The notes below the pieces were generated by a model. It saw nothing but the letters and a program-made list of their open reading frames with translations. It had not been told where the DNA came from and made no database searches. A stretch of DNA of 64,000 nucleotides from Juglans regia (taxonomy: Eukaryota; Streptophyta; Magnoliopsida; Fagales; Juglandaceae), in assembly GCF_001411555.2 (NCBI RefSeq), contig NC_049907.1, positions 5,278,243 through 5,342,242 on the forward strand. Reading direction: 5' to 3'. The number at the start of each line of letters is the position of its first letter. The first letter of the stretch is position 1. The position numbers and the translations under genes are program-made. Positions 11,442 through 26,200 of the stretch are shown here, piece by piece.

Positions 11442-14400
11442 TTAGACGTTAAAAATTTATTTTATATTAAAAGATAATTTGTAATAGATGCATCGTAATA
11501 AATTATGTTAGTTTATGAATTCATTTTAATAAACCAAATTATTCTTTTTTTTTTATTTACAAATTATTAAGTAAATGAAAGGAACATGAACTAATATTCT
11601 AAAAAGTTGTACGCAGAATAGTATAGAAAGGAAAAGATTACATGGTTAGAATAGGAGTTATCGTGGTCAAGGTGTACAGTGTTTGACAGTTTGTTGCAAA
11701 ATAAACTACAAGCTAGAACCATTAAAAGAAAGCTTGAAGAAAAGTGGACAATAAAGATGTAAAGATTGTAATTATCCTGGCCCTTTTTCTGCAACAAATG
11801 ACGAGTACTGCCGGTATAGATTGCATGACTATGGAGTAAGTGTACAATTTATTTTGCTGGAATGGTTTAGATAATTGAAAAGAAAAGAAAAAGATTTTTA
11901 AACCCAAGTTCCGTGCGTGATGAAGGGTTACATGTGATTGCAGAAGACAACCATCCGGGTAGAGCTGAGACGTCTGACGGGACATGCTGACATGCATTCA
12001 GAGAGAGAGAGAGAGAGATGCTGAATTTCTTGGCTGTCAGTTGGCGGGAAACCGCTGTTACAAGAAGACAGAACGAGAAACGACACTGCCATTGTGCATG
12101 TCATCCCCTCTGCTATGTATATAAATATAAAAAAAATCTATAAATATATATATATATATATGTTATATCTTCCTCCTGTCTCACACGCGTCTCTTGACCA
12201 CTACCTGAATGCCACTTTTGTTCAACAGTAAACTGTAAAAGTGCTTCTCCATAACGGAACGGGGTTGATATATAAATCGAGTGCAAGAACGGAACGGCGA
12301 CCTAAAGATGATCAGTACTAAAAGGTCTCCGTTCAGGCTGCACCGTGCAGTATTACTATCTAACACAGAGAGAGAATTGCGGAGAAAAGGGAAGTGGATG
12401 GTGACAGGACGAGAAAAAGAGTGGGACGACCGTGATTTCCATTTCGATATTCCTTGGCAGCCTTTCTTTGCTCTCTCTCTCTCTCTCTCTCATACATGCA
12501 CAGGTACTAGCTAGAACAGTACTGGCCATCAGCATGCTTCTCGCAACACCATCATCCACCAACAGATGAACAAAACCCATCTCCTTTGTTTTCTTTTGCT
12601 TGTTATATCCCCCAGTATTACATGTTCGTAATTCCTCTTCTGTCATTCATTCATGCTTCGGGTTTTACATAGTGCAGCAAAATAAAAAAGGAAAAGCAGT
12701 ACTATATATTCTCGTTGTTTAAAGTAGTACTGATTAATTTATACTTCCATTCATGTTATACTTTTCTTTTCTCTGAAATGAGATTTCTTGTTCTTCTCTT
12801 CTTGGACTGAGTTAGGATTTCAAGTAACCTGCCTGCAGTGAAAGAGCTAGATAAATGTAAAACTACTGTGCTAAACCCAGAATCATTATGGTTCTGAAGG
12901 AAAATATCCGGCAGTTATAATGAGGACCACTGGGATGGGATAATAAAAGATTACATGGGTGTTTTTCACACAGTTGTATGGTACATATCCACTGGCAGAG
13001 AGATAGTGTGTGTGCCTGACATCTCCACCCCCCACAACCACTGGTTTGGTTGACATTTGCTGTGAAAGGATAAAGGTGACTCTCTTTTATCTCTCTCAGC
13101 CTTTTCTAATACTGATAATTGGTTTTTAACACTCATAATAATGCAACAACGTACAATGACAGACAGTAACTTAAATCTCCATTGAAGACATTTTCAGATC
13201 GAGGATAGGGCAATTGATGTCAATATGCATACAATGTTTGCAGATGCATGCGACTTTGATGGTGGATGCAAAAAAGATTGATGTCTTAAATGGAATGATT
13301 TGGATCAAAGCATGGTCCTGTTTTTTGTTTGGAGTGTAAAAGCCTAAAGGAATCAAAGAGCTACCATATTTGGCTGACAATGTCAACTCAACTGCATGCT
13401 TCCTCCACTAGCATCCCAGCTTGTATCTAAATGGGAAGTTTTTCTTTTTCAGTGACCATTCACTAATTCTTGCGTGCAATGAAAACCCTACCCATTCCTC
13501 ACTGATCAATCATGATAATGAGTAAAAAAAAAAACTTATGACATTTGCAGGAACGTGTCATTCAAGTCTCTGATATTTTGCTTTTGTGTTCATTGTCATG
13601 GCTTTCTACAACAAGTTATCATGAAATTATTTCTTTTACAAGGGCTTCTTGAAAAATATGAGCTACACCTCTTTAACACATGGGATAGATTATAGAGCAC
13701 CAAAGCCAATATGTGAGGAGATCTGGCATCATGAAAACAAGGAAGATCTTTTGGATAAAATAAAAGTGCAAAGCAAAAGCCAGTAGTACTGTACAGAAAC
13801 ATATATGATAGTTATGTACTGAGATAGGTTAGATACAATTAATACCAACTGGAGTGGAGTTTAATGCAGGTAATTAACTAAAATTCAAGGCCGCAAGGTT
13901 TGATGGATTTGGGGGTTTTGAGTTCTGAGTCTAGTAGATAAACTAAAAAAAGATTCTTTCTCGTCTCATCGGTTACTATTTATAATTTTATATTTTATAA
14001 AAAATACTTCATATCTTATGAAAAATACATTTATATTTTATAAAAAAAATTATAAATATAAAGTGTAAGAGTGATAGTGACTGATGTACAGTAAATTTCA
14101 TAAGCTAAACACATAAGATTCTTGCCCATATCTATTATTATATCCTTGAAAAGACTGGAGTTAAAAGTCTGATGACTCTTAATTATTAAGAAGTACCATC
14201 AGATCCATATCTTGCCTAAGATTAGGAGTAACTTTCTCACGATCTATTCTTATTTTTCATTTTATCAAATATTGTAATTATAGATAATTATAAAAATTAA
14301 AGAGGAAAGAGTGTTTTTGAAATTCTAGCCAATAATTCCATGCATGTCTTAGACAATTGAGGGTTGATTTTCAAATTGGCAAAGAGTACTGAAAAAGTGG

Positions 14401-17269
14401 TGTGATTAGAAAATATGGGATGGGGCCAGATCAAATGAGTATGCTTTAGAACACAAAGGAAGACGTTAAAGCTAATATATATGAGAAGCATGATAGCCTA
14501 GCTACCCTCTATATATGTATATTTATATATATATATATATATATATATGAGGAACGACTGTAGGCCACCGACATATATGACTGTGGGTGTGAGTTGTTAA
14601 GAGTCATGGAGAAGTAAACTAGCTAGCTAGATACATTAGATTCTGAAGACATGAGTACGACAAGAGTTTTGATCAAAGGTAATGATTTAATGGAACAGTA
14701 GAATCGCATACTTTGATCGATCAATGTTAATATATATGTCTGTAAAAGCCTATGGCTTCGGCTTTAGATATTGTTGTGTTGGAATGTTAACATGATGATA
14801 ATTGCCTTTAATCAAAACTACTCTCTCCTTCGTTTCCCATTATACGCACTTGGAGATTTCTGGTTTTTACTTCTGTTTTTGTTGGATGGATGGAGGGGAA
14901 GATTCATATATGAACGGCTAGCTTCTACGAGCATTTGATCATTGGTCAGGAAGATACATCCAAGTAAAAGATACTAACTTCAAAATTAATTCAATTTTAG
15001 CCACCAAACCAGCTAATTAGCATGCAGTAGTACTGCATTAAACTTCATAAATTAACGCACGACGCCATGCCATTTAATACATCAGTCAAACATCGTCGTT
15101 ATTCTTAATTACCTTCACGTTTCTAATTATTTTAAGGACTGACCTCAGGTACTTACAATATCCAATATATATAGATGTTAAGTATTTTCATAATACTACT
15201 ATTTATTTTTTATTATTATTTTTTATTTATTATTTATTATTATTTAATATTCTATATATATATATAATTGATTTTTAAAGGAGTAGTAGTTTCGATGATA
15301 ACTTGGACTTTGTCTTTTGACGCATAGGACGAATATGTAGTTAGTGCTTCCTGATGGTAATAAAAGTAAACATTCCACCCTAAAATTCCCCTTAACAATG
15401 ATGGTAACTTTTACAGCCCAGCTAAAAGGGCTATTTTGAAATTATAGGAACCTAAGCTTAGCTAGCTACCTTTCTTGCCAGACTATATATATATATATAA
15501 TATTTTATATAATTATATTTTAAATAAAGGATATTTTTATAAAATAATTTATAAAAATAAATAATAATTATATAAAAAATTATAAAAAGAATTATACATA
15601 TATATATACATGTATTGGTCATAGCTCTAACGTACGTAGCAAGGAAACCCAGCCCCCCTCTATAATTAATTTGTTGGTATGAGATTCCCTGCACGACCAC
15701 GTTTGCCTTGGACGATTGAGATCAGATGGATGGAGTGCAGAAGGGGGTCGATCTCTGAATTCATGATGTAGTGATTTGAGAGAATAATTGAGGTGTGGCT
15801 TTAATTGATCAATTCAATGTAATTAAGATGGGGATTAGATATTAAAGTGTAATCTAAAAGACATGACATTTGCGCGTGCACATAGAACATGTAAGAGAGG
15901 TGGGTCATTTAAGCATGCTTTAGAAACAGTTTAGTGATGATATCTTTGATTCAGACATTATAGGCAAATGACTAATACAATCTGACTAGGATAATTATAA
16001 GTCTAAATCTTAATCACATGCATGCCGAAAGGAACAATTTGTATGGCCCGCTTCAATTATGCCAATGTATAAAAAGTAAAACCATGTTGTCTAAGCCTAC
16101 CATAGCATGCAGTTCTATCTACTAGTACTCTTCATTACCAAAGAGATTATATATCTATATATATATATATATATATGCATGGTCCACAACCTCAGCTTGA
16201 ACATGATAGGGCGCCATGACAAAAACATTTCATCCCAATTTCCAAAGCATATATATATATATATATATATATATCACATTTATTGGGATATAAAGCTGTG
16301 CTATAATTTGCACCGTCCTAGATGCATTTTTCTTCCTACATTTAAGTGTGGATCAAGTGTCGGTGCCAGACACATTTTCAAACGTCCTTTAAACCAGCGT
16401 AAGAGAGTAATTCTCGCACTAAATTCCCAATCAAATGACTGCAAAATCCGCTTAAAAGATCGAAGGAAACAGGAAAAAGGTATGAAAAGAGTCTAATCCA
16501 TTTCTGAAATAGACATCAACATTCAGTCTTAACCATTAATTTTAGTGGCAGTAAGAGGGTCAACCCGACGTGGGTCGACTCATCATCTGGACTTGGATCA
16601 TTATAAGCTCAGTACTGAACATATGGACTACTGCCATCATTTCCAAATTGAGCAGAAACTGATCATCCCAACAAATTAAAGAGAATACTTAAAGACACAA
16701 AATCATCCATGAAATTTCTTTGCGGGTTAAGTGTTTTCTCTGAAATTTCAAGCATTAATTCTTGGAGTAAATTGGGCAAAAGACATTTCAAGATAACCTT
16801 TAGTGCACTAAAGACTATTGTTTTGCACAATGACAGAAAATAAACACATTAATCAGAGATTAGGAATGGACAAGATTTTTATGGATACCACACAATCAAA
16901 AAGATTTTGGTAAACAGTCATTTGACCTAGCTTTGGTGGAGCCGATTGTTTTCAATTGCCGGCTCACATCAAGGTACGTATGTGGGGCTTAATGAACAAG
17001 TGGGGGGGGAGGGGGGGATGATAAAATAATTTTGCAACGTGCAATATTACAAAGTACAAGCATCTGGACTCAAAAACAATAAATATATCTTCGTGGCTTT
17101 CCTCCCAAAATCCAACTCTACAATTACTTCGTTCCAATTCAAACGATTATCACGAGTTCTCAAACAAATTTGACCAGCACATGATAAAGCTGTCTAATCT
17201 GTTAACTTCTCGGAGTTAAATGGAGCATATTGTACAATAAAGTGTGACTATGAGCCACAACAACAGGTA
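11442..17269. other. Noncoding intergenic stretch downstream of the GEM-like gene
   Basis: No gene was recognised. It includes a CT run near 12472-12491, (AT)n microsatellites at about 14525-14549, 16149-16175 and 16246-16274, and an AT-rich tract near 15200-15260 and 15480-15600. A 129-codon frame at 16107-16496 spans two (AT)n runs and is low complexity. The final few hundred bases probably contain the 3'UTR of the minus-strand gene ending at 17270. Confidence 0.45.
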
Positions 17270-20200
17270 TCATGCAGATTGTGAATTGCTCATGGCTTCC
17301 GAAGATTCCTTTAGGCATCTCACAGCACCATCGTAGTTCAAGAAGCCCATAAACCAAAATTCATGGTTATCAACAGAGATGACCTGAATGTACTTTTCAG
17401 CATGATTGTTTCTGCTTGTTGAAGGATTAACAGCTTTGAGTTGATGTAACGGGATAACCACCTATTAACATCACACAGAAAATAAGTATAAAAACCAGAA
17501 GAAAACTCAAAAGTCAAATGTGGAGGCAACTTCAAGCATCATTACAAACTACGTACTATTTTAAGCACTACAAAGAAGTCTGATCAAAATTCATATTATA
17601 TACCAAAAAGGGTTCTATGATTCCATCACTTTTACTCTCGAGAAGAATCAATCATCTCCATTATTTCTCAAAGAGTAATAACCTCAGAAAAAGGTAGTTT
17701 GATAACACAAGTATAGGGCAGCATTGCTAAAAATCAGCAAGTCATCATTTACCTATAGGGGCCATGTAAACGAAAAGGGCTACTCACCAGGCAGTTTGAG
17801 CTCGCCTTGATTCGATTATTAATTAGACCATCCGTGAACACAAAACTCGACTCGATTACTAAATGATACAAACTCATATAAAACTCGTCCGACTTGGTTG
17901 ATGTTTGCAAAAGCTTGTACAAATCAACTCGTATATACTACTATATATACACATTAATCTATTAAAAGTATATATATTGATGTTGTGCGCTGCAGTTTGC
18001 TACTTCAATCTAAACCCACTACTTTAATAACATAAATATTACTGACACGAAGTTACGAGCATGAAGTTGTTAGTAAAACATTTATTTGTAATTAATTAGT
18101 TACTATTAGTATATAATATATTATTATCTATAACAAACTAAATAGTATAGTTAATTAGTTACAACATGCGTGTATACTTTGGTGTCAATTCGTTAGTTTA
18201 TATGTTTTTGTTTTTCTGGATGAGTAAAAAGATTTTATTCATACTAATAGAATATGTCAGCATATATGTAACAAACACTTTCAGTGTATACACGTTTTTA
18301 TTTTTCCCCTTCGATGATAAGTGTATACAGTTTCTCTTTCATTTTTATTCCCCAGTTATTTCAGAACTGAATCAGTTTTTAAAAGACCTAAAGTTCTAAG
18401 GATTTATCAATAGGTAATGTTGCTCCAATATTCAGAAATAGAAGTTTTGTGTATGAAGTATTTCAGCTGATTAGAGTTGATGTATACTGCCAACATGATA
18501 AAGTCTATTTTATTATATTTTTATATCATACTTCTGACTTGAAAAAAATGTATACTTGATCGTCAAGGGTGAATCTTGGAAAGTCTGGGATGGTACCAGT
18601 GGGTGCGCAAAATTAATAGCTTGGCAAGTTTTTTGGGTTGTAAAGTTGCTTCCTTGCCTATGAAATATTTGGGCCTTCCATTGGGGGCGCCTTTTAAGGC
18701 TAAAGCTATTTAAGATGGGGTTGTTGAGAAAATTTAGAAAAGGTTGGCTGGGTGGAAACCTATAGATTTATCGAAAGGGAGTAGAATTACCTTAATCAAG
18801 AGCACTCTCTCTAATCTTCCCAATTTCAATCTTTATTTCCTTTGCCTACACGGGTGGCTAACCAGATTGAGAAGTTATTTCGTACTTTCTTATGGGGTGA
18901 AATGAGAGAGGAAGTTAAGTTCCATTTGATTAGTTGCAATAAAGTTTGCTCTCTCACTTCTAATGAAGGCTTGGGGGTTCGTAATTTGAGGATATTTAAT
19001 AACGTCTTGTTGGGGAAATGGTTATGGAAATATCGATTGGAAAGGGAGTTGCTTTGGAGGGAGGTTATTGATCGCAAATATGGGTGCTTGGAGGGGTTGG
19101 TGTTCAAATGAGGTAAGGGAGGCATATGGTGTGGGTCTATGGAAATTCATTAGAAAGGGCTGGGAGAGTTTTGCAAGCCATGTTAGTTATGCAGTTGGAG
19201 AGGGTTCTAGGATCCGATTTTGGCTTGACATTTGGTGTGGTGAACACGCTCTCAATAGGGTTGATTCTGGTCATTTATTGTCTGGTTTCTGATCGGCATG
19301 CATCTGTATCAGATATGTTAGTCCTTTCTAATGGTTCTTTCCAGTGGGATGTTTATTTTACTAGAACTGTACATGATTGGGAAATTGATGAAGTTTTAGA
19401 TTTTTTCAGTTTTTTATACCCTTTGAGGCTTGGTAGAAATGATGAGGATAGGATGTTGTGGAGGCCCAAGGGGAGCAATAAGTTTACAGTTTGATCATAT
19501 TATAAGCTTTTGACATCTCGGAACTGTTTTTCTTTTCCTTCAAAGTGTATTTGGAGGTTTCATGTGCCTTCCAAAGTTGCTTTCTTATATGGACTGCCTC
19601 TCTTGGGAAAACTTGACGACGGACAATTTGAGGAAGTGCAGTCTCATGGTTATGGACTGGTGTTACATGTGTAAGAAGTAAGGGGAATCATGATCATTTA
19701 CTTTTGCATTGCGAGGTGGCAAGGGCACTGTGGGATGAAATTTTTTTGTAGAACTGATATGGCTTGGGTGATGCCTTTGAGGGTGCTAGACCTTCTAGCT
19801 AGTTGGAACGGTCTTCACAGTTGTTCTCAGGTGGCTGTAGTTTGGAGGATGGTCCCTTTGTGCCTTATGTGGTGTATCTGGATTGAAAGGAATGATAGGT
19901 GTTTTAATGACAAGGAGCACACTTTGATTCGTATTAATAAAACTCTCTTTCTTACTTTTTCTTACTTATAAAAAAAAAAAGAATATGAATGCTGATTCAA
20001 AAGCTCAAGTACAAGCTACTGTCAGAGAACCTGGTGGTAGTCCAGGGGAATAATGACCCCCTCCCAACAAATGCCCCATAAATTTTGGGTATTCATATTG
20101 GATAACATATGCTAGTCAGACTCTGGCCCGTTACTCCCTGGCACCTTTAGTAAATTGTATATAACCCTGTCCGACTAAATAGTCTAGTAACTTGTCTCGT

Positions 20201-23200
20201 CTCTTGCTTCACCTACCCTTCCCCTGGCTACTTATTCAATCACACATATATAATGTTGCCTGGGAAAAATAAATAGAAGTCCAACCAGACTCAAATACGG
20301 TGACAGATGAGATAATAGGCTATTATCAAGATAAAACATTTTTTGATAAGCAAGCTATTAATCGAGATGGAATATTCTTCTCTATCAGTTTTGATAGAAG
20401 TTAGATCAAAAAAACTTTTTCTCTCTGTACATTTTCTGTTTTTTTGCTTGGTTTTTCTTTCTGTTGGTGGTGATTCGTTAATGGCTTTCTGTGGAGATCA
20501 GAGTATCATGGCAGCTTTGGTTTATTGTTGTGGGTTGGATAAGATGGGGCTGTGCAACGAGGTTCTTATTGATTAGAAGTTATTCGAGTTTAGGAAGGTG
20601 AACAATAGATGGTGGAATATCATAGAAAGTAATCGCCGTGTCGTGAAATATATCCTTAGATCATGAAGCCCTGGGTTGGCTGGATTCCACGGTGAAGGAT
20701 TGTGCAGTGTCAAGGGGTGCCGCCTATGAGTTTCTGAGAACTCGTAGAAAAGGAGACACGGTGTTAATGGTGCGGAAGGGGCATAACCGCAACGACAATT
20801 TTATCACCCTCTCGGAGTTTGGTCATGATAAGAGGAAAGGTTTGATAGTGGTGCCGGAAAGGAGGAAGAGGGAGGGGTGGAGGAATTTCGGAGATGCATT
20901 AATGGAGCTCCATTCATCCTCTGTTTCGAGCATGAGAAACAGAGTCATTCATGAGGCTCAGGCAGGTTACTCGAAGATGACCAGAGGAATTGGTGGTGCT
21001 CCATCGTCGATGGTAGGAGGTGCAAGGTCATACAGTGAGGTGCTGAAGGTACTGCCTCGAGCCGTGAGTGCCATACTGCCAGACGTGCCCATCGTGCAGA
21101 GGCATGAGGGAGAAGGGAGCGGGCTGTTGGGGTCAAATGAGGAAATTTTTCTGAGGATACTTGTCGGTTTGGAGGATCAAGTGGGAGTCGTTTTAGAGGA
21201 AATTGGTTACTTGAAACACTGCATCAAGGGCAAGGCTGTGTTGAAGACTGAAGTGGGCCGAGTAATGGGCCATAAGTGCAGGCTAGTTTCTTTGGGTGAG
21301 ATGGGCCTTGGGATGAGCTAGGCCGCAAGCCCAAAGAAGACATGGAGGGCAGCATATTGCCAATATTTCAGGTCAGGATTCGATAAGTACTTCGCCGACA
21401 TCCCCACTAGTACAGAAAAAACTGCCGGTCTCTGTTGACCATCCTCACGAGCCGGTAGAGTTACTCCAACGGGAAGAGCTGGAGGATGGAGAGATAGTGC
21501 TGGAGCCGATTGCGGTGGAGACCTTGAGAGACGATTTCCTGTTGTTGCCACCTGGTTTAGTGTTGGAGATTGGGCAGCCTGAGTCGTGCATGGTGGTCGG
21601 AGGTGCGGATGTTGCTCTTGATGTCGTTCCTGTGGGTTTAGTCTTGTCGGCAGAGGATGGGTTTTCGGTTTTCCCGTCGGCGGCTCATGGGTTGTCTTTG
21701 GAGGAGGCACAGACCCAGCCGTGCGTGGTGGACGGAGGTCCAGTGGTGATCCCAGTGCAGTCAGATGTGTTGGAGCAGGACCTCTCGGTACTGGGCTATT
21801 TGATAGACTCTATTTCTCTGGAAATGGTTTCTTTTGAGGAGAATAAGTGTGGAGATGGGGTTGAAGAATTAAAATTTCTTGCTCCTGTCAGTGGGGAACC
21901 AAATTCAGTGTGTGGCTCGGAATTGGCTGTTTTTACTCCTGCTCGTACTGGTAAGGAGGGGGACTTTCTAACTCCTTTGTGTACACTCCCTCCCAGCGCT
22001 AATTATGGGAGCTGTTCGTCAAAGTGGGTTTTCAAGAAAGTAGAAAAGATTCAAGCTGTCATTGGGATTTCGTTTGGAGGTTATGAAGAACAATTTAAGG
22101 CTCTACTCGTAGCACTTGAGGCTAGCCATTCGAAGTCGGCCTCAAAGTGGGATATGGAACTTAAAAAGTTAACTTGTTCCATTAATTATGATGTGAAAGA
22201 AGGGAGTGGCGGAAGGGATAGATTGATAGGGAGGGGGTAATATAGTTTTATTATAAAGCCTAAGATTTTATCATCGAATGTACGGGGACTCAATGATCGC
22301 AATAAACGCCTTCATATTAAATTATTATTGCAGATGTGGAAGGGTGATGTGGTGTGTTTTCAAGAAACAAAGCTGCAACTTATTGATAGGAAAATTGTGT
22401 GAAGTTTATAGGGGTGCTCGTATGTGGATTGGACTTATTTGGCCTCTTTGGGAGCCTTAGGTAGAGTGTTACTTATGTGGGATAAAAGAGTGGTTGAGTT
22501 GATTGAGGAGTGTATTGGAGAATTTTCGGTTGTAACCCTTTTAAAAAATGTGGTTGATAGATGGGAATGGGCATTTGCAAGCTCTTATGGTCCTAACATG
22601 GATAGGGATAGGAGAAGATTGTGGTAGGCCTGCCTTATGGGAGATGCCGTGATGCATAGGGGGTGATTTTAACACTATTCGCTTTCCTAGTGAGCGATCA
22701 AGGCTGTCGACATTCTATGGCCATGGAAGAATATAGCGAGTTCATCTTTGATATGCACCTCATGGATCTCCCTTTGGTAGGGGATGAGTACACTTGGTCA
22801 AATGGGCGGGTTTGGTCGAGATTGGATAGATTCCTTGTATCTCCTTCATGGGAAGCTAAATATCCGAAAGTAAGTAAAAAATGACTAGTTTGAGTCAATT
22901 CAGATCATTTTCCTATCCTTTTGGATTGTGGAGGTATGCACAGGGGGCACCGGTATTTCAAGTTTGAAAACATGTGGCAAACAGCGGATGGGTTAGTAGA
23001 GATGGTGCGTGCTTGGTAGTCTTCATATCAGTTTATTGGTACTCCAAGTTACATTCTTGCAGGCAAATTGAAGGCACTGAAACAAGACTTGAAGAAGTGG
23101 AATTTGGAGATTTTTGGTCACATTGACAATTAGAAGACTACTGTTGGAGGAATTGCAAGACTTAGAGGATAAAGAGTTACTAAGTGATAATTCGGAGGTG

Positions 23201-26200
23201 TTATTAAGGAAGAGCACGGTTATGACAAACTTGGAGAGGGTTTTGTTGTCAAAAGAGATTTTATGGCGTAAAAAATCCTGGGCCCTTTGGTTGAAAGAAG
23301 GTGAAAGGTATACGAAATTCTTTCACAAAGTGGCTAATTCACATCGCCGTAATAATGCGATCGAGTCACTGCAATCACGTTTTTAGGTGCTATCTTCTAC
23401 TCTCGAGCTAGAAAATCATATAGTACAATACTATGAGACCATTCCCACATAATCAGTTCCTTGGAGACCGAAGCTTGATGCCTTGCATTTTGAGGCAATT
23501 GACTCTCAGAGTGTGAGTGTTTTGAAGAGACTTTTTGTTGAAGAAGAGATATATAAGGTCATATCTGGCATGACAAAGGATAAAGCGCCAGGGCCTGATG
23601 ATTTTTCAATAGGTTTCTTTCAAACTTGTTGGGACATTGTGAAAGGTGACGTTATGCAGGTTTTTAGTGAATTTCACTCTTTTCAAAAGTTTCAAAAATA
23701 CTTAATGCGACCTTTATTGCTCTCATTTCCAAGAAACACGGGCTTTGATTATTGAAGACTTTCGGCCTATAAGTCTAGTTAGTAGTGTTTATAAGATTAT
23801 CTCGAAGGTTCTTGCTAACCGGCTTAGCCCGGTGTTGGAACAGATTATTTCCAAGTCCCAAAATGCATTTATTCATGGGAGACAAATTATTGATTTAGTA
23901 CTCATTGCAAATGAGTGTTGGATTACAAAGTACGGGAGGGAGGTTCAGGTGTTCTGTGCAAGCATGAAATAGAATAGGCATATGATCATGTGAATTGAGA
24001 ATTTCTTTTATAATTGCTTGAGAGATGTGGTTTTGAGGATAGGTGGATTGCATGGATTCGTCATTGTATTTCAACAACCCAGTTTTCAATTCTGGTTAAT
24101 GGCACACCTGCTTGTTTCTTTTATAGTTTCCGTGGATTGCGGCAGGGAGATCCTTTATCTCTCCTCTTCTATTTGTTACAATTATGGAGGCTTTAAGTAG
24201 GATGGTGCAGGCTGCTGTTGGGGGAGGTTTCTTATCGGGCTTTCAGGTGGGCAATGGTTTTGGTAGCCCTATTATCATTTCACACCTTTTTGCAGATGAT
24301 ACATTATTTTTTTGTGAAGCGAATAGTAGCCAGATCCAAACTTTACGAGCATTGTTACTTTGCTTTGAAGCTGTGCCAGGGTTAAAGGTGAATCTGGGCA
24401 AGTCTGAGATGGTTCCTGTAGGTGTCGTCTCTAATATTCTCAGCTTAGCAAGCCTTTTGGATTGTAAGGTGTCATCTTCCCCAATGAAATATCTGGGTCT
24501 TCTGCTGGGAGCAACCTTCAAGAATAGAGCTATATAGGATGGGGTAGTGGAGAAGATAGAGAAAATGTTGGCTGGCTGGAAACGGATGTATTTATCAAAA
24601 GGGGGTCGCCTCACTCTTATCAAGAGTACCCTTACTAATCTTCCCAATTATTTTTTATTTTTATTTCCTATGCCTGTAGGGGTGGTGAACAGAATGAAGA
24701 AACTCTTTAGGGCGTTCTTATGGGGAGATATGGGGGAGGAGAAGAAATTCCATTTGATTAGATGGAAGACGATATGTGCATCAGTTGTGAATGGGGGGTT
24801 GGGTGTGTGTAACTTGAGAATTTTTAATAAAGCATTATTAGGAAAATGGTTTTGGAGATATCATTTGGATGGGGGATCATTGTGGAAGGATATTATTGAC
24901 GCTAGATATGGTGTCGCTTGGGGTGGTTGGTGCTCTAAGGAAGTGAGAGGGAGGTATGGTGTGGATTTATGGAAGTATATAAGGAAGGAATGGCCATGTT
25001 TTGCAAATCAAGTTCACTTTGTAGTTGGTGAGGGCATTCAATTCAGATTTTGAAGGGATGTGTAGTGTGGAGAACACGCATTGGAAATGGCTTTTCCAAC
25101 CTTATACCATATCGCAGTGAATAGGGAGGCTTCAGTGGCGGACATGCGTTTATTTTCTCATGGTGTGCATCAGTGGAATATTCTTTTTAATAGGAATTTA
25201 CATGATTGGTAATTACCTATTATTTCAAAATTTTTCAACTTACTATATTCCACGTAGATTCCTATGGCACAACGAGATAGTTTGAAGCGGAGGTCTAATA
25301 ACCACAAGATATGTACAGTTAAGGCGTATTATAGCATCCTAACAACACAACTTGATATTACGCTGTTCCCTTGGAAGAATATTTGGAGGTCTCGTGTGCC
25401 TTCTAAAGTAACTCTTTTTGTTTGGAGTGCTGCTCTTGGAAATATATTGACCACGGACAACTTGAGGAAGAGAGGATGTGTAGTGTTGGATTGGTGTTAC
25501 ATGTGCAAGAAGAATAGAGAATCGTGGATCATCTCTTATTACACTATGAGGTAACAAGGGTGTTGTGGGATGAGATCTTTCTAAAGGTTGATGTTGCTTG
25601 GGTTATGCCTATGAGGGTGGTGGAATTGTTGTGTTGTTGGTCAAAGATGAAAGGTTGTCATCAAGTGACAGCAGTGTGGAAGATGATTCTGTTGTGTATT
25701 ATATGGTGCATTTGGACGGAAAGGAATGCGCATTGCTTTGAAGATAAGGAACGCACAATGACCGAGCTGAAGAATTTTTTTCTCCACACTCTAATGTGTT
25801 GGTTTTCCACAATTGTATTACATGGGGTTAACGTCTAGGATTTCTTGTCTTTAATTTATCGTTCTTAGAATGTAATTAGGAGTTCTTTTGTATACTTCCT
25901 ATGTATAAGGGCTATGCCTATTTCATTCATATATATAATATCTATCTTTTACTAATAAAAAAAAAGAAAAAAAGAAGCTATTAATCGAGATGAAACATAC
26001 AATTAAAAATTTAAAGACTAAAAAGAAAAGAAACCTCCCCAATTCCTCCCCTACTGTATACAGGCTAATAGGATTTGCGCAAAAGTACCTTATAATAGCT
26101 CCATTCGGTTTGGCCATTAACTTTATACGAAAGAGGATTATCACTACAAAAAGCAAGCTTTGCTGTAGACAGATATAGAACTCCCATGACTGGACCAGCT

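Larger units (their letters stand above)
17462..26088 (-). other. Intron 3 of the GEM-like gene (8.6 kb, LINE-filled)
   Basis: Bounded by a GT donor next to 26089 and a TAG acceptor next to 17461. It holds a LINE fragment (about 18560-19980) and a 5.6-kb LINE (20370-25974), both antisense to the gene, covering most of its length. The rest (17462-18560) is AT-rich. Around 17755-17960 there are 'ctcgactcg'-type runs resembling those inside the element at 30341-31113, possibly a decayed relative. Confidence 0.85.

Noticed and set aside
19990..20340. Possible gene between the two LINE copies
   Set aside because: No open frame or repeat signature; simply intron 3 sequence.
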